Part shown: in pieces, positions 41,001-46,291 of the stretch
How positions within the stretch are numbered: the first letter of the stretch is position 1
How the letters are laid out: each line of letters opens with the position of its first letter
Program-made: the position numbers and the translations under genes
Notes under the pieces: generated by a model
Told to the model about the DNA's origin: nothing
What the model saw: the letters and a program-made list of their open reading frames with translations, nothing else
Databases searched by the model: none
Assembly: GCA_015068085.1 (NCBI GenBank)
Contig: SVLF01000006.1
Location: forward strand, 1 to 64,000
Length of the DNA stretch: 64,000 bases
Origin: Oscillospiraceae bacterium
Lineage (GTDB): Bacteria; Bacillota; Clostridia; Oscillospirales; JAAYXM01
Reading direction: 5' to 3'

Positions 41001-41120
41001 TCCATCCGGTGTGATCACCTGTGCCTCGGCTGCGGCAAATACCGGTATTGCCGGGAGCAGCGATATCATCAGCGCGATGCTTAAAAGCAGTGATAAAATC
41101 CTGTTCAGTTTAGTTTTCAT
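32070..41120 (-). CDS. Giant SLH-anchored surface protein with Ig-like (Big_2) repeats and heparinase II/III-like polysaccharide lyase core
   Basis: 3016 aa; signal peptide; Big_2-like repeats; alpha-toroid/heparinase II/III-like segment with WKIQCPDCKRLFPSNDFG and STISHNTVVVND; He_PIG-like segment; Gly10 tract; three C-terminal SLH repeats. Confidence 0.85.
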   Translation of the reverse strand: MKTKLNRILSLLLSIALMISLLPAIPVFAAAEAQVITPDGSTLIQNNATYYTSSVADGVLKITAQCRAMMDNTRNSNTAYVAIPFTAATSGDFNLYLKSDDPTVTSADAAIFIVENTGSTACSASGCSSPSSMTDNKAKPCYFLDDVYADAYANVFGRFNFSTAQKDTYQPVLKGENASEISLTEGKNYYFVLYCDSESLKNSPIGLSTHSNQESYPNGRNVYEYYVKKGESVKSAYKQTISLSGIKLVPAGQSPDEGEDEEEESLLSFPQKLLHVGDTLAISGVPAGATLSVAPEGVLTVAQNGEVTGVAMGKATVTVSAGGKNHTIEIPVVGENRISTAPGKSGDDYFRNGIYDDGGLGTTTEESDTIWIFGGTKATSEITSTLESFTDMPGRTSAVHGLKTVTNGTRFYITTSDDKAKSGDGINTTRNEKIYEFTGWIKLDKTSENNLPAPATVLAGISTAWKKGTTQNAHIKTAAVWNDGDYEVTDSTTGWKMFATPSVLQYRSNMDLTDGNDTVGMVPRLNVNSTSVANTALTGYFTEFSLHEVVLDRIELSHDRVDLSTDGETSATVSVINTYSNTGRKIESINQTSVKGTPTYKSNNTAVATVDDAGVITAVAAGSTTIEVSTTIGNVTKTATVDVVVTGGTTPEPGPGTDPEPEPEPEPEPDPEPDGVAVPDAPIEGLPEYQGEPIVYNMTSGAFDLAKMYKATAKDTNNYYVFGDSGETVNRTWVDGRVGSSLIRNQGIASWKPCITTNAQGEKVEAFSAMKETEPKWAIEHPTKYLYKDGAQNYLASCLNPQVNTNYVRLDLVEKYWNEPNNGKHKEAPGPYLAVRLLVENAGRYSLSIGRGTTSDTGVRTHVHMIKADPNKRYEADEIDGLLKEAKYVGIHSSLKGDPKEITSVTDFWVNVPEAGEYLLVFTPSKDSNAGTSLCYLNTITLGPIIRTLTKVAVTAEKPNLFHGETTTLDYALFNNDDTPYVGESSVYWYESSDPSVASVSQDGVVTAHNAGKADIILYVESAGIEVKGSVSVTVADNTPLAWAEIIGSESVEAGFTGSLSYRAGHVSGSPANPDVCTVSYRLANTEDEKYLKVNSQTGVITGVSECDSVTVIATVTCGEYTIDSDPFEIKVTPNSPKSKLIDFRKPGSGYASDVMIDEYGWRINAAKTSSDVSAPSSSKLRCYSQGTHAQITSVGQTQNADLAIDIQVDYDGWYEIDFLGTQYYRGAKNANLYMDGAYLGNFCFWTDMSTNRNYNALKSLNTMYLTRGVHTIIFRAMTKSPEGNYSHMIPAYLQLSYVEGVGGLESVGLSAEKTSMAAGETTTVTPKVILGGGREYSFGNKHGNKADPDNNITFSSSDSNVVSVSGSKLTAIAPGNATITATAKIGDDTLSNTIDITVTGDTLSRVEFVHPQYDIFVNGSGAPAVNAYLSNGRKIDSGDISVEYIIEDTSVAVMESKTKLVGKTVGSTTIKAKVTFNGNDYFSEPIPLNVIEYGFASLTLGAVTQVIKAGGKGTELYLRAYDNDGKSLPIPAGAAVYSSADENVLTVDGNGRVTPVDVGVTDVTVTVTLDGVPRSEKITISVRDGKVASTYYTKEKIDAARENIKLYDWAKTTAESVIEEADGYLPHLDYIYNMITAHTLPRAFDLVETEDPMIWRCFYCGVDLNYKYGKYAWNIDTINRPWKIQCPDCKRLFPSNDFGAYYERGLDEHGEFDYTLAREENGILCGRGERNEKGEYVVFDWAKDNPYGYGDPKGNLYNATYNELREKPIDPFYGDKITQGWGDFKTGGDSRVPNTGYFWGVDDGFGYDTGRYNTSSEGAKIKNVHRYIAVFNHDGLWYGSDKDQLIYRSVQAFRDAYLYTGDKKYARAGAIILDRVADLYPYFDYKTDCPDLQSSTDGGGNGKVVGRIWENFLNRELTTAYDAFFDIYDDPEVVSVLSGYAEKWNLDNKKTNGELIRQNAEDNIIYETYTAIKNAKLAGNFGLKQHNLAKAAVILDRDPDTQEMIEFVMQPGATSQTKCTGGGMRPALFNQIDRDGYADESSMGYMSMWVSNFIPYIDALENWDGLRDEDNLRKNPKFIKMLYMGLDLILAGVRGANIGDSSATFAGVSFPTYTSSWLEGLRLTGDPMFAQLLWHTNQGKTDGIHYGIFVKDPESPQEQIKQLVEQYGEYNFSESSIATGYGFAALRDGVMYDKVTNPTQTNTMRDWWMYFGGAATTHKHKDALNLGLDAFGLNMAPDLGYFSSSGGAGTTQGENWTESTISHNTVVVNDKAQARIKKTGFPYHFEDAGSIKIMDADAPNAYSGVTDIYRRTVVSIDVDDTVSYALDFFRIKGGDEHVYSFHSQSEESVVTGVNMAAQPRGSYAGIDVPFGEEVKYTATNGYNWLANVERAVEPGTGEFSIDFKIKDYRKTLKGKRNLHLKLTQLNDFNISEVAVADGQPVQRDMNPEWTDYLLVRRSGKNLDTLFTSVIEPYEDSSKISSLTRVPVKHADGTEVGRNETVAAIKVELTNGRVDYVVYAANNETAYRIDNLFDFEGFVGVYSVAADDNTDVVRTYLHDGKTLGEAIQNKDAAITGKIVSFTDTLSLDNFMEVTYNEEIAPEELVGRMIVIENDGGQNGAYIIKSAEKAKDNIRIGTGDVSYFRSLTEDGSDYVMNFAVDDTYRIPLTYTTDAAPEISVSGEYTTSAGSSINIPLNVTSDREYTLAGTTLPRGMSLNSETGVLTWKPDSSQVGDNHVAVTVDNGVMSDTVHFIVTVYGSTTGNTSSDKTENSGTGTTATPAGGGGGGGGGGGAAPTDKPDDETKTDESDTSDKTDEDESLLLEEKVPSVGEADEVEKPQFTDLGNHAWAEDAINTLATAGIIKGTSASTFSPANNITRADFALLLVRAFKLESENTENFADVSANDYFAPELAIARNSGIVNGIGDNKFAPRNTITRQDMMVIVYRALQKLDVKFDIYDEPNYEDFGTVADYAREAVTALIGADLVNGKNNRIAPTDYTTRAEVAVLIKRILDYIK
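32616..32670. repeat. REP-like palindromic element inside coding sequence
   Basis: CACCTCATCCGCCTCGCC...GGCACCTTCTCCTCAAGGAGAAGGC with CCTTCTCC/GGAGAAGG stem; related sequence at 63888..63940. Confidence 0.6.
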
Positions 41121-41144
41121 ACATTGTTCTCCTTTCTGTTTTTG

Positions 41145-41196
41145 AGCCTCCCTCGCCTAAAGGGAGGGGGACCGCCGGATGGCGGTGGAGGGATTT
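41145..41196. repeat. ~50-bp palindromic repeat (CCCTCC/GGGAGG family), copy 1
   Basis: GCCTCCCTCGCCTAAAGGGAGGGGGACCGCCGGATGGCGGTGGAGGGATTT; inverse orientation to copies at 45293 and 63483. Confidence 0.8.
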
Positions 41197-41200
41197 CCCA

Positions 41201-41398
41201 CAAAGGGAACTTTGCTCAGTTCCCTTTGAAACCTTCCACGCTTTTGCTGCTCGGCGCGCACCGGATAAATTATTCGCTCATCACAGAGACTTGCGTAAAC
41301 GGCAAAATTAAAATTTTGCCCACGCCGTCTTTTCTGTGATTTCGCTGTAATTTATACCCGTTTACGCTTATAGGCGGCATTCCTAAACAAGAACGTTT
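41201..41398. repeat. 198-bp composite palindromic repeat, copy B
   Basis: Aligned by eye with 31633..31830, same orientation. Confidence 0.85.
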
Positions 41399-41457
41399 GC
41401 GTTCCCGAATAACGCGGGGAGGGTGAACGCCGTCCATCCTCCCCTGCTGTTGTTTAG

Positions 41458-43176
41458 TTATTCTGCATTGTTCACAGGTAAATTATAAATCAATTTCAAT
41501 CCGCCTTCAAGTATCGCATAGCCGGAAATGTTTCCCTTGTTATCATCATCAACTATTGTGAACTGATCTGCATTCTTGTTTGTCATAGCATAGTCTGTTC
41601 CGTCAATTGTGATACCACGCTCAAGCACATTATCAAAGCCGAAGAACTCTGCCATAACTGCTGTCTTTCCGCCAAGCAAGAATGTACCGAGGATTATTCT
41701 GCGCTTTTCACCATCAAACACAGGAGCGGCTTCTTTATAAACCGGTGTTACAGTGCAAGATTCCCAAGCATAGAATGTATAATTAGGATCTGTTGATACA
41801 ATTCCGACATCAACATCGTTGACCGTCTTTTTCCATCCCCAGAATTCCTGTCCTTCCGGCTCTGTTGGTTCCGGGCATTCAACCGGTGTTCCCCAAGCGT
41901 ACTCGACAGGCTCTGCATCGCCGATTGTTATTTCATACTTAATCGGTTCGCTGTAAATTGCTTCCTTGATTCCGTATACCGGTTCTTTCCATCCGGTCGC
42001 CTGACCGTAGCCTGCCATATACGGAAGCTCATCGCCGTTTGCAAGCTTCTGTCCGTTTGCGTTGTAGTATTCTGTAGCTGCAGCGGTTGTTCCTGCCTTA
42101 TCATACACTGCAATGAGGTAGTTTTTCTCATTGCTCGGTGTGTAGGTAAATTCATTTGCAAAAGAAACAATGCGTTTTCTGTCTTTACTTTCAAGTCCCC
42201 TTGCCCAGTAACGGAAGGTGTAACCACCAACCTCTGCATCGGTTGTTACGATGTATGTTCCGTTTTCATCGCCAGTAGCTTTGATGTTTGTCGGTTTTAT
42301 ATCTGTTCCGTCTGTTGCGTATGCAAGCGGGATAACGTCAGCATTTGCAGGCGTGCTGTTTTCAACCGTGGCAGACGGTGTGAATGCAGAAACGTATTCG
42401 GGTGATTCTGTAGGTTTTTCCTCTGTTTTCACAAGCTTTATACCAGAAAGAGCAAATGTCTGCTTGTATACCGAAGGTACCGAAACATCATTTTTCACAT
42501 AATAATCGTAAACGTCTCGTTCGTTGGGATATGTTTCCTGATTGCTGTGCGTTGAAAGACCAATGGGCTGATTTTTAATAGATGTTGCATCACCAATCAA
42601 AATAAAATAATAATCCTCATCCTTAACTAATTCCACTTTGTTCTCCGCATTGTATACTTGAGCATCTTCATTTGGGGTAGCTTTGCTAAAATCAAACCTA
42701 CCTTTTACATTTTTAGCGTAGAATCCAGAGTAGTCGTCGCTAACAAAATAGCAACCTTTTACTTTACCGTCACTTATGCTTGGTTTTGAACTACAAGTAT
42801 CTCCACAAACAGCAACACCTGTATTTTTCACAACAAACACCGATACATCTGCTGACGTGGTCGTCTGTTCCGCAGATCTAAGATACACTGTTGCCTGTCC
42901 ACTATATGTTGCTTTGAACGGTATCGCCACAAACGCAAAATATGCATTTCGTGAATTATCGCCCATCGCTCTGCACTGAGCCGACCATTTCAAAACTCCA
43001 TCATCTATTGACACGCTGTAACGCGGAGAACTTCCCTGATTTCCCATAACAAAGCTTGTGCTATCTTTAAATTCAATCTTTTGTTCTATCACCGTCCCCG
43101 CTCCTTCCGCGAATACTGACGGAATCAATGACAGAAGCATTGCCGCCGCAAGGATAATTGATAATAGTTTTTTCAT
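41458..43176 (-). CDS. Secreted protein sharing its N-terminal module with the giant SLH protein
   Basis: 572 aa; signal peptide; AQCRAMGDNSRNAYFAFVAIPFKA...CYF...GLSTHSNQETYPNERDVYDYYVK matches N-terminus of 32070..41120; no SLH repeats seen. Confidence 0.75.
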   Translation of the reverse strand: MKKLLSIILAAAMLLSLIPSVFAEGAGTVIEQKIEFKDSTSFVMGNQGSSPRYSVSIDDGVLKWSAQCRAMGDNSRNAYFAFVAIPFKATYSGQATVYLRSAEQTTTSADVSVFVVKNTGVAVCGDTCSSKPSISDGKVKGCYFVSDDYSGFYAKNVKGRFDFSKATPNEDAQVYNAENKVELVKDEDYYFILIGDATSIKNQPIGLSTHSNQETYPNERDVYDYYVKNDVSVPSVYKQTFALSGIKLVKTEEKPTESPEYVSAFTPSATVENSTPANADVIPLAYATDGTDIKPTNIKATGDENGTYIVTTDAEVGGYTFRYWARGLESKDRKRIVSFANEFTYTPSNEKNYLIAVYDKAGTTAAATEYYNANGQKLANGDELPYMAGYGQATGWKEPVYGIKEAIYSEPIKYEITIGDAEPVEYAWGTPVECPEPTEPEGQEFWGWKKTVNDVDVGIVSTDPNYTFYAWESCTVTPVYKEAAPVFDGEKRRIILGTFLLGGKTAVMAEFFGFDNVLERGITIDGTDYAMTNKNADQFTIVDDDNKGNISGYAILEGGLKLIYNLPVNNAE

Positions 43177-43324
43177 GTTTTCTTCCTCCTTGAAATGTAT
43201 AAAAATGTACTACCACCCCGCCCGGATTTTTTGCATAAAAATTCAGGAAGAGGCAGATGTTTTATTTCGTGGCACATATCGCCACACTTTTGTAATAACA
43301 TTTTAACATTTCCGAGCGAAAAAT

Positions 43325-43348
43325 CCAATGTAAAATATTGCACGTTTT
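43325..43348. repeat. 24-bp direct repeat bracketing hicAB, copy 1
   Basis: CCAATGTAAAATATTGCACGTTTT, identical to 44132..44155. Confidence 0.9.
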
Positions 43349-43355
43349 GGCAAAA

Positions 43356-43383
43356 CAAAAAGCCCGGCATCAAACCGGGCTTT
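43356..43383 (-). terminator. Terminator downstream of hicB
   Basis: AAAGCCCGG-tttgatg-CCGGGCTTTTT on minus strand. Confidence 0.8.
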
Positions 43384-43406
43384 GAGAGTTGTAACAATAT
43401 TCTGCC

Positions 43407-43778
43407 TTATATTCTTTGTGCCGAATGCTCAGCATTGTTTTTTGAAAGGAGATACAGACAATATTGATTCATACTAATCCCTTCGCGCTTTGAATTCTCC
43501 GAAAGAGACTTGTGAAGCGATTTTGGAATACGCAGCTTGAATTGTCCGCTATAGCTTTCACAAGACGCCGGTTCCGGCACCGGAATTCCGTCCTCAAGAC
43601 ACGCTGTTATCCAGCATTTTTTCGCATCTTCAATAAGCCGCATTCCCTCCTCCACATTTTCTGCCGAGGTTATGCAGCCGGGAAGCTCCGGGCAATGAAA
43701 AACATATCCCGTACCCTCTTCCTCTCTGAGAATTTCAATCTTGTAATTCAGTGACATATAGAAGCTTAAATCCTTCAC
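43407..43778 (-). CDS. hicB: HicB-family antitoxin
   Basis: 123 aa; YVFHCPELPGCITSAENVEEGMRLIEDAKKCWI then RHH-like C-terminus FKLRIPKSLHKSLSENSKREGISMNQY. Confidence 0.88.
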   Translation of the reverse strand: MKDLSFYMSLNYKIEILREEEGTGYVFHCPELPGCITSAENVEEGMRLIEDAKKCWITACLEDGIPVPEPASCESYSGQFKLRIPKSLHKSLSENSKREGISMNQYCLYLLSKNNAEHSAQRI

Positions 43779-44033
43779 TTATATTTCCTCCTCGTTCAGA
43801 TATTGTTTTACGGCATCGCTGACCAATGTGATGTAAACCTTATCTATCGGCGTTTTTTTCTTCGGGATAGTTATAGGTGTGCAACCGTTTTTACGGAATG
43901 TATAATGGCTGCTTCCGCCTTTCGGCTGATGCTCCGCATATCCGATTTTAATCAGCGCCCGCGCAAGCTCATCAAACCGCAACGACCTGTCCTTTTCAAG
44001 TATACGCTCTATAAGCTTATCCCATTTACTCAT
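43779..44033 (-). CDS. hicA: HicA-family toxin (dsRBD-like mRNA interferase)
   Basis: 84 aa; LIKIGYAEHQPKGGSSHYTFRKNGCTPITIPKKK; immediately upstream of hicB. Confidence 0.88.
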   Translation of the reverse strand: MSKWDKLIERILEKDRSLRFDELARALIKIGYAEHQPKGGSSHYTFRKNGCTPITIPKKKTPIDKVYITLVSDAVKQYLNEEEI

Positions 44034-44048
44034 ATTTATCCCTCTGTT

Positions 44049-44104
44049 TTGGTGTCATATATGGTGTCTGTATTTATTATATGCTTAAAAGTCACCTTTG
44101 TCAA
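44049..44104 (-). promoter_or_regulatory. hicAB promoter with candidate operator
   Basis: Minus strand TTGACA-N17-TATAAT (44104..44076); TGGTGTC direct repeat at 44049-44068 between -10 and the gene. Confidence 0.7.
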
Positions 44105-44131
44105 GAAAAATCAACCTTTTCCTTTGCATCA

Positions 44132-44155
44132 CCAATGTAAAATATTGCACGTTTT
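44132..44155. repeat. 24-bp direct repeat bracketing hicAB, copy 2
   Basis: CCAATGTAAAATATTGCACGTTTT. Confidence 0.9.
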
Positions 44156-44239
44156 TTTCGGGATTTGTGCTTGATAAGACACTCTTTTTATGATAAAATA
44201 AAGTAAACTCGGTAAATTATCGGCAAGGAGGTGTCAGTT

Positions 44240-45268
44240 ATGTCAGAAAAAGTGATTATTCCCCGGCTTCATAACGGAACTCACCCATCGTTAAAGAGTA
44301 CGGCATTTTCTCTTCGCATACAACCATTTCAGGTTCGCGTTAATGAGTTTTCGCGCGTCGGCGAATCTCACTGGCATGACTATACCCAGCTTTGGTACAC
44401 CGTTTCCGGCTCGTATGATCAGATGATAAACGGCGAGCGGGTACGTATGACTCCCGGCAGCCTTGCGCTCATTTTTCCGTTTACCACACATTCCATAGAC
44501 ACTTCCGCAACCACACCCGAGGAAACCCGCATTATCTGTATTTCCATATATGAAGACCTTTTCAGCAAAAACATTATGCCGTTCCGCCCGCTTTCTTACG
44601 TATCTTCCGTTTTTGACAAGCTCCTTCTCACGCCGCTTATTAATCTTTCCGGCAAGGAAAAAGAGCGTATGGACGAGCTTTTTGAGAACTGCAACGCAGA
44701 ATATGCGCGGCATAATGATATGCAGGAAAGGAAAATCTTCAATATCATTTCCAACATTTTTGAGCTTCTTGCAATCAACAGCAGATCAAAAATATCCGAT
44801 GCAAAGCTTTTGCGTGCCGTTGATCAGTCTATTGTCATATCCGAGGCAGCCCGGTTTATCGGAGAAAATGCAAAAGAGGCCATCCCGCTTGATGAAATCG
44901 CAAAGCTTACCTTTATGTCCAAGCGCTCATTTAATGACAAGTTTAAAAGCTGCACAGGACAAACCTTTTATGATTTCTATATGCGTTCGCGAATGGTACA
45001 CGTTATAAAGCTTCTTAGGTTTTCAAATAAATCTCTTTCCGAGATTGCAGACGAATGCGGCTTTTATGACAGCGTTCACTTAAGCCACACTATAAAAAAT
45101 ATGTATGGCTTGTCCCCCGCAGAGCTTCGTGAACAAATGCTTTTGCGAAGCCTGAACTACGGAGAGCTGCTTCACGCAAAGCGTATGGAACGTATAGCGT
45201 GGATGAATATAAGCGATGAAAAGATCGACCTTTTCTATCGCGGTTCAATAGGCGAAAAGGTATTTTAA
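44240..45268 (+). CDS. AraC-family transcriptional regulator
   Basis: Cupin-like N-terminus; C-terminal double HTH IPLDEIAKLTFMSKRSFNDKFKSCTGQTFYDFYMRSRMVHVIKLLRFSNKSLSEIADECGFYDSVHLSHTIKNMYGLSPAELRE. Alternate start 44231. Confidence 0.92.
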   Translation: MSEKVIIPRLHNGTHPSLKSTAFSLRIQPFQVRVNEFSRVGESHWHDYTQLWYTVSGSYDQMINGERVRMTPGSLALIFPFTTHSIDTSATTPEETRIICISIYEDLFSKNIMPFRPLSYVSSVFDKLLLTPLINLSGKEKERMDELFENCNAEYARHNDMQERKIFNIISNIFELLAINSRSKISDAKLLRAVDQSIVISEAARFIGENAKEAIPLDEIAKLTFMSKRSFNDKFKSCTGQTFYDFYMRSRMVHVIKLLRFSNKSLSEIADECGFYDSVHLSHTIKNMYGLSPAELREQMLLRSLNYGELLHAKRMERIAWMNISDEKIDLFYRGSIGEKVF

Positions 45269-45292
45269 AGCGCAGATTTCGATATGACGCTA

Positions 45293-45343
45293 AAATCCCT
45301 CCACCGCCATTCGGCGGTTCCCCTCCCTTTAGGCAAGGGAGGC
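45293..45343. repeat. ~50-bp palindromic repeat, copy 2
   Basis: AATCCCTCCACCGCCATTCGGCGGTTCCCCTCCCTTTAGGCAAGGGAGGC. Confidence 0.85.
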
Positions 45344-45421
45344 TTTTTATGCGCTTTTTTACATTGCAAATCACGAACATATATGTTACAATACCTTCGT
45401 ATACTTTTGGAGGTATTTTTT

Positions 45422-46231
45422 ATGCGCAAAATCGGAATAAGATATTACGATACAAACCTGACTGAAGAGAGCTTCCGCGCGATGCGCGACGGAGGGATGA
45501 CTGCCGTTGAACTGTGCCTTGTGAAAGAGCCGGACAGTCTTGATTTTAAAAAGGTACGCACTCTTGCGGATACATATGAAATTGACATCTGGACCACGCA
45601 TCTGCCGTTCCAGCGCCAGTGGAGCGTGATACAGCCAACTAAGGAGGAACGCGACTGGGCGTTTGATTTCCAGCTCAAGATGATTGAGCGCGCAACGGAT
45701 ATCGGATGCACGCGCTTCGTTTCTCACCCGAGCTTTATAATAAAGGAAGAGTGGAACCGCGAGGAATGCCTTAACCAAACTAAAGACGCACATTTCCGTC
45801 TTGCCGAATTTGCGGCAGCGCGCGGTGCGGAAATTGCAGTTGAAAATATGATCCCCGTATGCCTCGGAAGAACGGCAGATGAGCTTATGGATATAGTCAG
45901 CGTGAATGACAAGCTCCGCATCTGCTTTGATACAAACCATCTGCTTCTCGGTACTCATGATGACTTTCTCGACAAGGTACGCGATAAGCTTATCACCGTA
46001 CATATCAATGATTATGATTTCGTTAACGAGCGCCATTGGCTTGCAGGTGAGGGCAAGATTGATTGGGTGGCTCTTTATAAGAAGTTCTGTGAAGTGGGAT
46101 ACGAGGGGGCATGGATATACGAGCTTTCCCCCGGCAGTATAAACGACTTCAGAAGCCGTCCGCTCACCGTCCGTGATTTTTACAACAACGCCATGGAAAT
46201 CTTCTCCGGAAAACAACCGGCAATAGTGTAA
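45422..46231 (+). CDS. Sugar phosphate isomerase/epimerase (xylose isomerase-like TIM barrel)
   Basis: MRKIGIRYYDTN...AVENM...ICFDTNHLLLG...VHINDYD. ORF-track start 45284 overlaps the repeat; 45422 start follows GGAGG. Confidence 0.85.
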   Translation: MRKIGIRYYDTNLTEESFRAMRDGGMTAVELCLVKEPDSLDFKKVRTLADTYEIDIWTTHLPFQRQWSVIQPTKEERDWAFDFQLKMIERATDIGCTRFVSHPSFIIKEEWNREECLNQTKDAHFRLAEFAAARGAEIAVENMIPVCLGRTADELMDIVSVNDKLRICFDTNHLLLGTHDDFLDKVRDKLITVHINDYDFVNERHWLAGEGKIDWVALYKKFCEVGYEGAWIYELSPGSINDFRSRPLTVRDFYNNAMEIFSGKQPAIV

Positions 46232-46244
46232 CAACCAACATAAA

Positions 46245-46279
46245 ACCGGCACTGCATTTTCGCAGTGCCGGTCATTTTT
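46245..46279. terminator. Bidirectional terminator between convergent genes
   Basis: ACCGGCACTGC-atttttc-GCAGTGCCGGT. Confidence 0.8.
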
Positions 46280-46291
46280 ATACCGATATTC

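Noticed and set aside
43269-43285. GTGGC-acatatc-GCCAC palindrome in leader of 572-aa gene
   Set aside because: Five-base arms only; too weak to claim as operator on its own.
45386-46252. 288-aa minus-strand ORF opposite sugar isomerase gene
   Set aside because: Antisense shadow frame.
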